Positions 37,067 through 52,253 of a stretch of 64,000 nucleotides of DNA are shown here, piece after piece. The DNA comes from Adiantum capillus-veneris. Taxonomy: Eukaryota; Streptophyta; Polypodiopsida; Polypodiales; Pteridaceae. Numbering within the stretch: the first letter of the stretch is position 1; each line of letters begins with the position of its first letter. The translations under genes and the position numbers were made by a program. The stretch is taken from positions 101,747,311 to 101,811,310 of the forward strand of contig CM043947.1 of NCBI GenBank assembly GCA_014529385.2. Reading direction: 5' to 3'. Below the pieces are notes generated by a model, which was given only the letters and a program-made list of their open reading frames with translations, made no database searches and was not told the origin of the DNA.

Positions 37067-40000
37067 GCAAGTAGGCATGACCTTGCTATCAAGAAAATAA
37101 TTCATGGGATGGTATGAATAGACTGAGAGTCTCAAAGCACATGATCTCTTGCTTGCAACCCAACGAAACTGTCGTATGACTTCCTTGCTTGGGGTGTTTA
37201 TAATCTTTCTCTTCTATTCATAGAGAGAGATGATTTTTTCAAGCTCTAGTGTGAATACGATTCCAACTTACCAAAATTTGTTGTTGAATATACAACACTG
37301 ATTGTGGCTATAGGAGTGGTATTTCTAAGGGTATGACCCAGCTAATACCAAATCACTCCATACGATCATTGACTGATCTCTTCACAATTATACTTGCAAG
37401 GAAAGCAATCCAAAATATGCCAAGGGGTAGTCAATAAGTCAACTTTACAAATAGATTGCAATCTTTATTGGACACAATAGGCTAAATTGGTCACAATAGA
37501 CTGAGTTTCACTATTTGACCCAAGGGGTTTGGATTGCCAAGATAACACCCAAGGTTACCAGTTACATGTTGTGATTTTTTTATTATACCTTTTAGGTTGA
37601 GCTAGTGCACTTAAGGTTGAAAAGCGAATGTTATCTTTATTTTCCAAATAAGCCTATGTTTTGGTTTCATTTCATTCTTGCATATGATTTGGTTAAGTTT
37701 TCCAAGTGGGAAGAATATGCTAGAATGCTTTCATCCATTTTGCTCTTAACACACATGACAAGGTCATGTAGGAGTAGGAATTTTGGGATAGTAGTGTACT
37801 CGTATTTAGTTGCATCCTACAATTATAGACCTACATGGTAGGGTTTGTTTGGAACATGTTGTCACAAGGGTGGAACATGGTCTAGGAACTCATGGAATTT
37901 GGTTTAGCTAGTGTGGAGAAAAGTTTATGAGGGTCCCTCTCACTCATGTTGTTGAGTGCTCACAGTTATCTCCCCACACAAATACATCTCATGCTTGAAG
38001 GATGTCATTTTTCAAGACCTTTTATCTAAGACATATTCCACATGTGGAGAATATGAGACTTTGGGATTGACATTGGCACATGTTATCTCAATAATTTGTT
38101 GTGAGGATAGAGTCTGTCGGTGCTGGTCACATCCGTTTTGAAGACTAATTTGAGCATATAGTATCAAGAACAATTTCATTGGCCAAAAGTTATCGAGTAC
38201 GTAGAGCAACTTGTTAAGATTACAAGTACTGCAAACAACATTAATGGATGGTTGTTTATGTATATAGCAAGGCTATGCAGTGATTGCAATAGAAAGTATT
38301 TAATTTCTTCTCCAAACTATTTACTCTCCTCTTTGATGTGTGCTATGAGCATCACATTTTCCATATGTAATGGTGGTTATTGTTATAAAAATGCAAGTTT
38401 GGATTAGTTTTTGCTAAAGGAATGCACACTAGGTGTTATGGACCCTAGTGTTTAGCAAACTCTGATTTGGAGTGGCATGCAAATTCATGAAAATTCTACC
38501 TTATGAATCATTTTGTACTTTGTGTGCATTATCTCTACGAGCTTAGTTGTGGGTCTACCAATCACCAATAGAGGTCATGGATCGGTTTGGGTTCTCCTAG
38601 ATAAGTGACTAAACTTTGTAAAAATAATGCTTCCAGGAGTTGTGCTCCTAGTTTACCAATCATTTTGGAGGACTATCTCTAAACGATGGGAAACCACACC
38701 TTAGTACTGTTAGTCATCTAGAGAGGATAGGCAGATTACAAGTGTTACTCTTGTACTAAAGGATATGCTAAGCACGTATGTTAGCACCAAGAAATCCACT
38801 TGGAAAGGTTATATATGTAGTTGGAGTTTTCTTACCATGAGGCAAAACATGTTGCGGCTAAGTTTAGTCCCTTCATGTTTAGGACATGTTCTCAACCTCA
38901 AACACTAGTTATGATGGGGTTGTCTAGTAATGAAGAATGATAACAAGTCAGCCTGTACTTTGGGTTATACAAATTGGTGAGCAAGCATTTTCGAGCAACA
39001 AAATAATCGAGCAAGTCCCTTCGTGAATTCGTTATTACGAAGAGCGAATTGCAAAAGTACAAGAGGGTTTTTCAATATTGAAAACTAATCCCACAACCAA
39101 ACTCAAATCCCATGGTGACTAATCCCATGGAATTGAACTTGGAGCTAATTCAAGGTTGTCTCTTGCCTAGCTATGTGAGCATCTACTTCATTCAATGATC
39201 CCAATCCAATGTCTGTGCTGACGCTCTCATCACCATGAAGATCATTGTCATCAAAGTCCTCTGTGATTGACTTAGAGCTCACTTGATCACTACATAGAGG
39301 ATGGTGAGCCCCAAACCATCTTCCTTTTCTTTGAGGCTCTCCTAATTGCAAGACTATACCCAAATTTTCAAAACAGGAAATAAGTTGGGAAATTTACACA
39401 CATTTAGTGTAATTATCGGCAAAAGCTTCAAATTTTGAGAGAAAAACTGGGAGAATTTCAAGTTTGCCCTATCAAGGAAAATGTGTTTTTCTAGCTTTGC
39501 ACCGCCTAAGCATTAATGAGAAAAACATAATCAATTAGTAGTCAAGGGTACCTAGCATTCAAGAGCTTTCCTTGTCGGACAAATTGGATTAAAGAAGTTT
39601 AAGTTGTATGATTTCTTCAGCTTGAAAACTGAAGTGATCTGGCCAAATTCACAACACGTGGCGGCGCTGCATATCTTAAAGACAATCTATCCTAATGGGT
39701 GTTTCTACACTCTCATTTTTTGAAATCTTGGAAGATACCTTTGCAACCTCATAGCCATGGAAAGAAAACTCCTCGAGCAACCCATAGCATTGATCTAGTG
39801 ATGCCATGATCGTAGTAAAATTCATTGTCCTCGGCGTTGCTATTTTTCTTGTGAGCTCCCCTCTTTTAGGCTCCCTACCTTGCATTGTTTGAGAAAAACT
39901 AATTTTCCAAACATATAAAATTCCTTTTCTTGAATTTAGCACAAGAGGAAATTTTCAAAAATATTAGATTTATTTTTCAAGTTTTTACACTATTTTTCTC

Positions 40001-41757
40001 TATTTTGAGGTGGAATTTCTCATTTTCCCCTTGCTCTCAACCAGCATTTTTAAAATTAAAAACGACAATATATTAAGATGAGACACATTGTTCTCGAACA
40101 CTGCTACTCTGCGTCCTTGCCCAATAGCTATCGTCTCTAGATCGCATTTCTGCCTTGCACGATGCGACGGCCCATGTTTGCCCTACCTTTCCATCCTTCA
40201 CCCCATGAGGCATCTCCCCTAGATTCCTATTAATCCCACGCACTTTCAAAACTTGACCCACCTACTATATGCTCTTCATTAAACAAAAACAATTTATTCA
40301 CAAAAGCCTTCAAAGATTGATTTCCCCTTGCATCACCTAGGCATTCCCCCTCTTGCCATGCTCACCATCCCCCCTTCCCCTCTCCGTTCTCTCTTGTCAG
40401 CACGCTCCCCCCCCCCCCAACCCTCTTTCTACCACCTACTGCTTGTTGTCATAAACCTTGCAACCGAATCTGCCACAATTGGCCCAGTGAATGTGTGAGT
40501 TCCTTTTAAGTACATATTGTGCCTCACACTTTGACATATAGACAAAGCCATATCTCTGCATGTGGCGTCATACAACCTATGCTTGCCTTGTATCCAACAT
40601 ATGTACACATGCTTGCATGCTTTTCTTCTGAAAGATTTTTTCTTAGCACCCAAATGAATGTCTCATCCTGAGGCACCCTTATGCCCAAACAAGATAACCA
40701 TGTTTTTGAGAAATGTACCAATGGTTTATTGCTAGCAACCTCCATGACGTGTGAATCCCACTATGTCATTGGCAACATCGAAGGTTAACCAAATGCCTTG
40801 TTGGTGGATGTTGCAGAAAATAGAATTGAACAAAGAGTTGTTAGTTGGAGTGAAGCCTTTGCAGACATGCTTGTCAGAATGCCCCAACCTCTGGAGCAAA
40901 ATAGGATATTTTGGGGAGGTATCTCTATGTCGGCGTCGTCTACAAAGTGGAAGGTCATGGATGGAACTCCCTTAAGAAGACTATTCTCTTATACTCCTAT
41001 GTTCAGTAGTAGATAACAATAGTAAAAGAAGAGAACATATGCTATCATAAAGAAGCTGGATTGGAACCAATGCTTGAAAAAGATTTCCTAAAAACATAAT
41101 TGGAAAACCTACATATGAAGTCCAGACGGTTGGAGTGAATTTTGATTGTTGCTTGAAGGACTCAGAGTTTGTTGAGCATTGGTAAAATTGAGGACTCACT
41201 TTAATTCAATTCAAATTTTTTTTGTACTGCAAGTTCCAAAATGCAATCTGGAGTCAAATTACGGGAAACCATCAGGCCCGTGATATATGCCTCTGCTAAG
41301 CAACTCGCTTTTGACTGGCCGATGATGTGACGAGGCATTTGGGTGAAGAAGCCAGCAAATTCGATGTAGGCACAGTCATCACCGGTGTGAGGGTTGATAC
41401 TGAAGATGGCCAGTTGGAGGGAGAGCAGATTGTGAGCACGTCGTCAATCGACCACCATTAATTTGCACCTCTTCGCCTAGTCACAAAGATGTAGGTTAGC
41501 GCCAGTTCTCTATCTATCCCTCCCTCTCTACCACTCCCCTGCATATGTAAACATCAGCATCAACAATTTGCCTCTCGCATTTATTGGCTCCTCATGAACA
41601 TCCAACGCAGCGGTAATGAATCTCTGCACGCTCAGGGATTCCCAAATGCAAGGGTCACCATGGACAGGTTTGGAGAGCAAGTCGATGTTCAGGGTCAGGT
41701 TTCGGCTCCACTGACGTCGTTGATCTCTTAGGCCTTGTGATTTGTGAAACCTGCTGA
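37065..41757. other. Unassigned inner part of right arm
   Basis: Inverted copy of 15267-19966. The poly-C run (40407-40418) is seven bases shorter than its partner and is preceded by different bases (aaccc against accc), the only clear change seen here. Confidence 0.5.
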
Positions 41758-41785
41758 AACCAGTCCGCGCCGGCGCGGACTGGTT
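41758..41785. repeat. Perfect 28 bp palindrome, right arm inner copy
   Basis: Same half-site as at 15239-15266, unchanged. Confidence 0.95.
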
Positions 41786-42034
41786 CCAACAGATTTAACA
41801 ACCTATTCGGTGCTAAGGTTTTTTAAGTTTTTAACAATAATTTTAGCTTCAACAAGCCTGCGTACAACCTTCGTTATCATCCATGTTTGGGAAAAATCGA
41901 TTTTAAAAACGTACAAAATACCCTTGAGGGTAGATTCAAAGAGGAGTTTTTTCAAAATAACTGGCTTATCTTGCAATTTAACACCATTTTTTCAATCCTC
42001 CCTCCCCACCACACCACCTGGTCGCCTTTAGCCC

Positions 42035-42065
<31 letters not shown>

Positions 42066-42244
42066 GCATGGATTTAGGGGATTGCGTGGGCCTTATTTTA
42101 TGGGAAATTAGAAGCAGCAAGTGGGCAAAACGCAGCAATCAAAGGGGTGAGTGAGACAAATGCCTTGCAGTTTCCACTTAAGCGCCCACCTATTCATTTT
42201 GAATTTTTGTTTTTTAAAATACTCCACCCCACTGGTCTGATGCT

Positions 42245-42276
42245 GCAACCAGTCCGCGCCGGCGCGGACTGGTTGC
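42245..42276. repeat. Perfect 32 bp palindrome, right arm outer copy
   Basis: Same half-site as at 14748-14779, unchanged. Confidence 0.95.
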
Positions 42277-42383
42277 AACAGCAAACCAGGGAGCTAATGT
42301 TGAGTCGATGTTTCAGGGCGGACGGTTGTAATGCGACAGATTGCAGCGATTGGATTGCGGGCAGTACAGACGAGAGTCCTGCG

Positions 42384-42855
42384 TCCATTTGTCCGCACTG
42401 CTGACGCCTTGCAAGACTTCTGCGTGGCCCTCAGCCTCGACGAGCTGCAGGAGCTCCAGCTCACCCTCAACATCGACGGCCTGCCCTGCAAGCCTTCCGC
42501 TGTCGTGCAATCCTCTGACTTCGCTTCCCGATGGAAATGTCAAAACGTGTATACTAACTAGCTCTGCTCACATAATGGCAACGTAAAGCTTCGAAAGCCT
42601 GCCAGGACTAGGCTCAACTGTCCGCGCTGCTGACGAGGACCGCTTGCAAGACTTCTGTGTGGCCCTCAGCCCCGACGAGATGCATCAACTCCAGCTCACC
42701 CTCAACATCGATCCAATGGCCTTCCCTGCAAGCCTGTCGCTGCCGTGCAATCCACTGACTTCGCTTCTCGGTCGAAATGTCAGAACGTGGATAATGACTA
42801 GCTGTGCTCACATAATGGCAATGTACAGCTTCGAAAGCCTGCAAGGACTAGGCTC
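42384..42855. repeat. 240 bp tandem duplication, right arm
   Basis: Inverted copy of 14169-14640. The peptide-like frame (LQDFCVALS) is on the forward strand here, from about 42331 and again from 42644. Confidence 0.85.
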
Positions 42856-43089
42856 GGATTAAATGATGCTCTAGATGTGCCATGACCTTGGTTGTTTTTA
42901 ACAGTGAGAGAACTTGGGCCTTTCCTCTGCATAAGAACTTGCATTTGGCTCTAGGTCCTATCGTTTCTATTCACGATAGACTCGTTAGGCAAGCAATGGT
43001 CCTCGAGGAAAGTGGTTCCAAAAGCAAAATGATTAGATAAAGTAGCATTTTGGTGGTCCATGCAAAGCACCTCTTCAAGCTTCATTTTA

Positions 43090-44025
43090 TCATGGGCTGG
43101 GAGAAGTAAGAGGCAGCTTAGAAGCCAATGTTGTACAGGCTGCTAAGGAACTTAAGCGAGACAAGCAGTCTTGACTTGAACTTTTGGTGATTAGCAAATT
43201 GGAGCTTTCCACAACTCTTTTATTGCATCTGCTCAAAATACCTTGTGGCTTCGCTTTTGTCTTGGACTCCTCCCTGAAAATATTGTCTAGGACCTCATGC
43301 ATGTCAGCAACTATGTTCACAAATCTAGAAGACAACAATCTGTTCCCAAGAGGTTAGTAGAATCTATGATAGCTAGACATGCTAGCCTCTCAATCAATTT
43401 AACTTGCTTGTATAAGCACCTTCTAAATTCTTTGAAATAACTCGTTTTACTCAGATTTTCCACTATAACTATGACCCTTTCAGTTTCTCTCTCAAGCACA
43501 GATATCCAGTTCTCTTCAGCAGAAGTATTAACTTCCAAAGGACCACTCTCATTGTGATGAAACCATTTTGAAAATAAATGACAACCTTCTATGCTTCCTT
43601 GGTTGATTTTCTGATTTTGTAGACTAGAGTTTTCCATTCAACCCCTTTCACGGTCTTGTCCATCCATACAAGGCCAAATTAAAGAATGTCGCTATCTGTA
43701 ACTCTGTTTGAGTAAAGGAGACTTTAGGAATCTACATTTTTCACAACTAAGCAAAGCAGCAACTAATAAACATCTATTTATTTCACATGAGCCTCATAGA
43801 ATGGGCCCTTCATTTGTGTTCTAAGCAAAACTTAACATGGATTAACTGTTGGTCAAGTATGGTAAACAGTAATAGAAAAATCGTACCTCAAGAATCTTGT
43901 TGAGATGGCCATGAATCAATTGGGTATGCTTGATCTCATCATGCATTGGGCACACTAAGTCTAGATCGATGTAGTTATAGCGGGTACATCCATAGCTTGT
44001 TGCTCTCATTTCCTCCACCATCCAC
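43090..44025 (-). pseudogene. Unidentified exon-like stretch, right arm
   Basis: Inverted copy of 12999-13934 with the same frames of 106 and 82 codons and the same splice donor. Both copies being unchanged says nothing about function, since the whole arm is unchanged. Confidence 0.35.
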
Positions 44026-45383
44026 CCAGTGCTGAGCTAGCAAGAGGAAAGGGAGGGCAGCTCAAGGGTGTTGCACTATGAAGCTAAGAGGACAAAGAGT
44101 GGGCTTGTTTCTACTTGCTTACAAAAGTGGATTTTTTTCAAGCTTCAGGATGTTCCCGGATAGCATTGTAGGCTTAGGAGGCTGTGTGTTGAATTTTTTG
44201 CAAAATCTAATGCCAAATTTTTGATAGGAGGTATGCCACACGGAATTGAATTATATATGTTTCAAGTATGAAGAGATTGCTTGTGTTTCGTGTATTCAAT
44301 TTTCATAATGGTTCTAACATCTCATTTTGTGTAAGATTTGTGGTAGTGAAAGTAATGTGCATGGCATAATTGTTTTCTTTCACCATTGTTGCTATTGTAT
44401 CAATTTGCTCGGATTTGTCTTCGCTTGATTTTTTTTGCTCGGTGATTAGAAACCCCCCATGTAAGGAAAGTGGGACGTTATCACCCCCTTGAACTGACAT
44501 TGTAGAGCTTGAGGAGTCCTATCTAGGTGTGTGTGTGCGTGCGCATGCAAAGATATAGCATAACATATGTGTAGAGCTATGGATAACTTGAAAGACCGAG
44601 AGAGAAAGATTAGGTAGTGAGAGAAGATTGAGAATGATACACCACTAATTCAGAGCAATCAGGCCTCTTTACAGGAACTTGTTTATTCCTCCAAAAAACT
44701 ACAAGTGCCTGTGCTAAAAATTTAGCATGGAATCACTGTGCAATCTTCTTCATACTATCACTTTGGCAACAACCCCTCCAATTTCTTCCTTCCTCACATA
44801 AGCTTGAATAAGAGAGAGGTAGCATGTAGAGCTTCAAGGAGAGGGTAGTGTAGAGGCTTCTTGGGTTGAAATTGAGAGAGAAATTTCAGCAATGAGGTGA
44901 TTTTCAAAATTAGTAAAAAGGGTTGCTTCTATATATGAACTTGCCTCTTGGATAAGGAGGTTATGTGTAAGCATCACCACAAGTGTCTTTCCACTTGTCT
45001 AAAAAGATTTATTAGCTTTGACAAGTTTCCTCAAGTGTCTTGCTTTTTGTAAAAAAATGAATTGTCTTGGACAAGTGTCCTTACACATGTAACAAGTGTT
45101 TTGACACTTGTTTTTCTTTTGGAATACTTCTTTTAGATTCTTCTAGTCCTTGACTAGAGGCTTCTAGAACAATCTAGAATCGACAAAGGAAAGCTCTTTT
45201 TGAGTAGAAACATAATGCTCAAGTATTTTCAAAACTGCACTCAATGCAATTCATCATACATGTTTTACTCTCTTTGTGTGTGCGCATGCACGCCTAAGGT
45301 AGATTTCGTATGTTCCATACACGTGTATTCACCTATATCTCCCTTCCAATAAGGTAAGAAGATATTTTCCTTCATGATTTTCA

Positions 45384-46144
45384 AGCATGTAAATGGCCAT
45401 TCATACTTCCCCACTTAGGGATAAAAGTATGTCTAATCGATCATGGTTCCATAAACATGAGAAAACATGTCTAATTATGTAATCTTTCATAAATTTCTTT
45501 GATTCGTGGGTTTCATATACAAAAGATGGTGGGACAACAATTTCAACTAGGTGGTGCTTGTTGGGCACATGCTCTATCATGCCCCCTAACTGTTGGAAGA
45601 TATGGTGCCATCTCACTTGACAATTTCTCTTATCGATACTACGCATGGTCTCAAGCCATTTGATTGCTTCATAGTCTAGAAAGTGCTTCCTATGTTTGAG
45701 AGCCGAAATGATTGCAAACATTCTTTGTCATAAATCAAATAGTTACATTGGGCACTATCCACTTAATTCCTAAAATAAGCCACGAGTCTTTAAATCTGCT
45801 ACAAAATTGCACTAATGGCTATATTTCTAGCATCAATGATGACTTCAAAAGCCTCTTCCCAAGAGGCAGGCTTCATAACCAGGGCTTTGGATGCCAATCA
45901 TTGTCTAAGAAGATCAAGACACACTTTGCAATAAACATAGCAAATGCACGGTACATGGTCGTAATGACTGACCCTAGAGCACCTATGCGGCCAAAGTGAA
46001 ACACCACAAACTCAAAGTCACCATGCTTTGTTCTAAAATCCATTTTTGGAATGTCATTTCAAAAATTCTAATTTGATGGTAGCCACTCTTCAAGTCAATT
46101 TTGGTGAAGTACTTTGCACCATTAAAATGTACTTGATGCAAGGC
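45384..46144 (-). mobile_element. Ty3/gypsy RT-RNase H fragment, right arm
   Basis: Inverted copy of 10880-11640, with identical breaks. Confidence 0.8.
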
Positions 46145-47083
46145 ACGGGAAACTTGTTCTTGATTGTTAACTTGTTTAATAGTGGTAGTTCTGTGTGAGG
46201 AATGAGCTCAATATGAAAATCTTTTGGTGTAGAGGGTGGAAGCTTCTAGGGGAGGCCATCTTGTAGCATAATATGCAGCTATTGGTTGATGAATGCCTAT
46301 ATCCTAGTGTTAGCAGCGGGACACACCCTATGGAGCTTGACGGAATATTATTTTTTGTAATTATTCATTTATTGAGAAAAACCGGCATTTCACCTTTGTA
46401 AATAGTGGGGCTTACAGAAGCTTCCAGATTGTATCCCATTTTTGCATTTAGATTGAGTAGATGGTTAAATTGGAACATTAGGGTTTGAGATTGTAAGATA
46501 TTTATACCACTTTTTGACCTTAATGAGAAAACCTTTGTCATTTTTAAAGAGTTCTGTCTGTGAGTGAGCGTACTGTGTACGAAGAGAGAGTGAGAGTTTC
46601 ATCTTGACACTACGCGTGCACCGGTGGTCGGAATCGAGTGCAGAGAAGTGCAGCGTGTTGCCCCCGACGAGAGCTACGCGCCAATACCTACATTGCGGGT
46701 GTACGGTCTGGTTTTGCGAGCTCAACCCGCGAGCTTCATCTGGTGATTTGGTGAGCATACATTATCCGTTTTTGCATTTCAGCATATCTACGCGTTTGCA
46801 TTGAGTAGATCTACACATTAGGCACTTTAATTTTTGAAAACGACGACCTGCAAATTTCGGCCAGACATCCTACGTGATTTTGCACCAGGTGTTTAGGGTT
46901 GGGATTTTGGTTCATGGATCTTAGGGAGAGCGAACTATTGGTGTTAGTAGGGTCTCCTTCAAGTTCTATGGCCTTTCGAGACTGTTTGATGGGTATTTGG
47001 CTCTTGGAAGCGTTGTAGGAAATATCCTCTTATGCACTCCTGAAGGATGTAGCTTAGACATTGGGTAGAGACCTCTGTAGGAA

Positions 47084-50000
47084 TTAGTCGAGAGTTGGTC
47101 GAGTGTAGATTGACACCCTATGCTTGCTTCCACGTGCCTGCCGGTCGAGCTTCATCCTTAGCTGACAAATCTTGTTAGGTGAGTTCTCACTGTGCTGACG
47201 TCCGTCGCGCCGTATCCAAATAGCCCACATGAACTCATCCCTTAAGTGCTTCCAAATGACAGATGGGATGCCTACATTATCACCCAGTAGGATATGCTTC
47301 CAAGTGAGGGTTCGGCCAATACAAGAGAGGTCTGGTATCCAAAATGGAAGATTGCTGGGGCAGGCAATGAAGAGGTGGGGAAAGTCTTCAATCACCCTTT
47401 TACAACAGGGGAAAATCTTGAGGAGAGCCCAGAATCTTGGAGTCTCATACCTGTCCAGAGTGCTTTGTAGAGGATTAGTTAGAGAAGAGAAACCGTTTTG
47501 GGGGAAGAGGCCTTGGAACGCAGGGTCTTAAACTTGAATTTCCATTACCTCTTGTTAAGGGAGAGGTTCCACCTCTGATTCAAAATGAAATTGATGGGGG
47601 GAGAGAGGGGTTTGTCTCTGATCTGGGGGTGGATGCTGATAAACCTCCCTTCCACATTATACCTTTGAGGGAGAGGGCTAGAGAACAATTTAGTCACCAG
47701 TGGAAGTAATCAGGAAGAAGAGCTACCCACTTTTGGAGATACAAAAGTTCCCACAGCCTCATCTAGAACTTGAGAGAGAGTTCAAGGTCAGAGAGCTAGT
47801 CGTGAGAAGGGGGGAACCAAACATCCGACCAGGTTTGGATCCCTTTGTTATGGATAGCGAGGGCTAGTCTAGAGCCGTCAAGGGATAATTCCTGGTTAGT
47901 GGTCCAGGGCCACCATATTGAATCACTGAGTAGGAGAGCTTGGCTATGGCTGGATTTCCAGTTAGGGGAGAGACTAACCCTGTGTCTGTTCCAAGCTCCC
48001 CATATGGACCACTGAAGGTCAGATCCACCAGACCGTAGGGAGAGAAAGCGGCTGAAGAAAAGGGTGAGTCTAGGAAGATTCCTCCATCCTTTGGCTTATG
48101 AGAGTCTGAACCTACAAGTGTTTCTTAGCAATAGAATAGACCACTCTTCCTTAGGATTGTGGATAGCTCTGTCTATAAGCTTGACAGCTAGCTTATCAGC
48201 TAAGGTGGAAATGTTGATGATGCCAAGGCCACCCTGGTCCTTAGGAAGACAACATATGTCCCATATGAATTTAGCCCGCCGACCATGAGTAAGAGGATCT
48301 CATGACCATAAGAAGTAAGAACATATTTTAGTTATGTCCTTTAGGTTCCCCTCATGAGGCCTCCAACATGTAAGGAAGAATGCCACATAGGACATGAGGA
48401 AATGGTTGATAACCACTATCCTACCCAAGACAGAACCCTGAAAACTTTTCTATCCTTCCAGCTTGGTCTGGTACCTTTTAAGAACCCAACTCCATCTGTC
48501 CTTGAGGGAGATCCCAATGCCCATGGGTATGCACAAAAGCCGGAAAGGCTAGTGGGGAAGAATTTGCTAGCATCTAGAAGCAAGGAGCCACTGAGGAAGA
48601 GGAGAATCCCCTTGTTTCACCCCTGTTTTGAAATGATTGATCTTTGAACCAAAAGCTAAACAGAAAAGCTACAAACATTGCCAAAATTCCCGTAGAGTTT
48701 CTTCTTCATTTGCTAGCAATCCATTCGTGCCATCCGCGAATTGGGATAAGAAGTATTGTCCTTCAGAGTTGGTTAACCGAATACCTTTGATTTTACCTTC
48801 AAGCATCTTGGCCTTAACCAGACACTTAAGACTGTCTGCTACTATTGCAAATAGGAGGGGGCAAGGCGGCATCCCTGTCTAACAAAGCGGTTGAGCACAA
48901 AGAAATTAGACAGTAAACCATTAAAAGAAATCCTTGCCCTAACAAAGCTGACCAAAAAAGGACCAAACCTCATTTTTTCAAGACTTAGTAAGATGAAGGA
49001 AAATTCCAGATGATTGTAAGCCTTGTCAAAATCAACCTTTACAAACACAAAGTCCTGATTAGAATCTTGAGCATATTCTATGCCTTTCCATAATGAAATA
49101 ACAACTTCAATCATGTTTCGGCCTCTGATAAAGCCTTTCTTTATGATGAAATCTACTTCATGAGCACATGAGTAATTATGTTTTCCACAGCCCGGGCAAA
49201 GATCTTATGCACAGTGTTGAGCATAGTGAGAGGATGCCAGTTAGACAAGGATTCCCTAGGACCCCCCTTGTGAAGAAGCTTAATCACACCAGTATTAATG
49301 GAGAAGGATAGTGCTTCATGGGCGAGAGATTCTTCCCAAACTTTAAGAAGGAAGGGAGCGAGTAGGAGTTTGAACGTTTGAAAAAATTCAGCAGGGAGCC
49401 CATCCAATCCTAGAGTCTTCTTAGCTTTGAGAGATTCAATGGAAACCAAGATTTCCATTATTGACATAGGCAATTCTAGCTTGTTAGCTGTTTAGAAGGG
49501 GATGACCTTAGATCAAGTAGCCCACAGTTGATACCTAGCATTATTGATTTCAGGAGTGATATCCTCAAGAGGGTTGAATAGAGATTCAAAGTGAGATCTA
49601 GCATATTCCATATATCCTCTTCCTTGTTTCCACAAATAGGGGGACGAATTCGCTGGGGTTTTTCCTTCTCAAGGACTTGAGCATGGTCTTAGAAGGCCTA
49701 TCCACTTGACCAGCCTACCCTTTTTTAAAGAAGAGTGAGGCGTGTTTGATGGCCAGATCTTATTCTGCCCTGATCTGAGATCTAAGAACCGAGATGAGAG
49801 ATTGTTGGTGGATGTCCAGGGAGGAATTTTCAAGGGTGATAAGCTCAGCATTCATGGACTCTTTATGATTCTTGCGGATGGCAGTGACCTCTTTGCGAAT
49901 ACAAATCAACATCCTCTGAGTCTTTTTAATAGCATTGGACGAGGCTTTAGAAGGAGAGAGAAGGAAGGGGAGAAGCATTCAGATCAAATTTGGGAGACTA

Positions 50001-51464
50001 GATCCTTTACATCCTAAAGTTCAAACAATTCAGGATCAGTATGGAATCAATGATTCATGACTTTTTTGGCCTTGTCATCCAGCATGATGCTAACCAGGTA
50101 GTGGTCAGAGAGGAAGCTAGTGAGAATAGGCTTGACTTTAATGCGATTTAATAGATTAGCTAGGGGAATACTGAGATAGCAACGATGAAGTCTGGCTTTC
50201 CTTGCTAAATCCCCTTTACTGTAGTTTTGATAGGTGTACTCCCACAACTGGAGAGAGTCCTTAAGGGTAGACCAGGCATCCTTATCACTCCCTGAGATGC
50301 ATAAACCTTTAAGAAGAAAGTAGTCTTTGAGAGACTCAACCATATTAAAGTCACCCATCAACAAAAAAGGGCCCGTAAACTGAGCTAGTTCTTCACACAA
50401 ACCTGCCCTGTGGACCCACCCGCATACAAGGAAATAATCGGGAAATTTGCTGATTGAGGGGGATAGATGGAGCACCAAAAGTTGCCCGACCTTGCCAAAG
50501 AGATAGGCCAATGTTTGGGAAAACCCAAAGCTGAGCCCCTAGATCCTCTAGAGTGAGAGGTGGAGATCCACCTAAGATCTTTAGAAACCTCAGAGAGACG
50601 CCTCTGTTCAGATCCTCACCTGAGACTTTGATTTCCTGAAGAGCAACTACATCAATATGTTTTTCCCTGCGATGGTCTCGGATCAGGTTTACGAGCAGGC
50701 ACAGGGGAAGGTTTGGGTGCAGAGGGGAGAGCTGCAAAATCATTAAAAGGCTGGTGGACCGGGGTTTCTTTGGGGGCAGGTGTAGAGGGTTGAGCCGGGG
50801 AAGCCGATTTGGGTGAGGGAGCTGGGTTCTTGATGGGGAAATTTTTGAAAAATTTGCCTTCCACCCCACACAAGAAACACGCTTTAGGGAGGTACTTATA
50901 GACCAGAGACTGTTCAAAGCCTTGTCCATCATCTGTAAAAATGTCAATGGTTGGAGGAAGGGGACAAAGATGTTCATTTCCACTAGGACTTGTGGGTGCC
51001 ACGAGGGGTTGAATTCCCTTCTGGGTCTTCCTCCTAGCAATTTTCCCAGCTATCATTTTTAGGTGTTGATGGTAGTGCAAGGGAAGGTTGGGGAGTTCAA
51101 TCCACACTGGGTAGTGTTTTTGGACATATTTTTCAGGTTTAAAGTGCTTGTTTCACCTGGACAAAAGGAGAGGGGAGCTTCTTATCAGCCCCGGACCCAT
51201 GCTGATGATGTCAAGGGCCATCTCAGTAGTTTGAAACACAAAAAGGTAGTGGTTTTTAGGTAGGGATTGAATGGTCTCGAGGACTATGCCTCTAGACCCC
51301 CATTGTTGTTTAATCCAACTTTTTAGGGTGTCAGCAGGAGGCTAGGACCTGCCAGAAGGCCTACCACAGTCCTAGCCTCAAGATCTTTTTCAAGTTTGGC
51401 TATTTGAGATGCAGAGAGTATGATGGAAGGCTTACCTCCCGTGTTGAAGCTCTCAGATGCTTGA
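47084..51464 (-). mobile_element. L1-type LINE, inactive, right arm
   Basis: Inverted copy of 5560-9940. ORF1 lies at 50652-51434, endonuclease at 50047-50652, reverse transcriptase at 48634-49494 and zf-RVT at 47134-47434. The same altered FADG box and the same stops are present. One C more than in the left arm, in a C-run near 51666, joins two frames just upstream (51400-51717) that are separate in the left arm. Confidence 0.88.
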
Positions 51465-51921
51465 GGCTGAGCTTGGCCTTCTTCGTCGCAAACCGGGGTG
51501 GAACCAGAGGGATCAAGCCCCTTGCCAACATCACTAGGGCACTGATGCGGTCTTGATGCTCCAAGGAAAGGCATCTGCCCATTATGTTGAATAGGAGTAG
51601 AAGCCGCAGATACGCTTGGTGGATGCTTTTGGCCTGCTCAGAAGGAAAGGCTTCAAGTAGAAAGGGGGGAACAACAACAGATGAAGCAGGATGAGAGTTA
51701 TCCCTTTGAAGAGACATTTGATTTGTGCAGGGAATATTCCAAGCTTAGGGCTGAGGCAAGGGAACATGATGAGAGGATGAGGGAGCAAGAAAAAAGGGAA
51801 GGACATGGCCTCCCCCGGGCAAAGGACGTTGGCGCTCAGATGCTAGCCGACCTCCATCGTTACCTCACTTAGGAAACCCTAACGCCTCAATGCTTTGTAT
51901 CTCTACCATGAACACAACATT

Positions 51922-52061
<140 letters not shown>

Positions 52062-52253
52062 AAACAAAAAGAATAAAAACTCAAGAAGGTAGTTGAGGCT
52101 TGCTCAAAGGGCAGTAGAAAACCTACCGTGGTGGATGGACTATCATCTAAGAACTTTAAACTCCCATGCCTATGAACACTGCACCCAATTACCAGCCCCC
52201 CCCGCCCGTGCTCTCTTTTCATTTCTTTAAGGTTGCTTCATAGAGTCCCCATT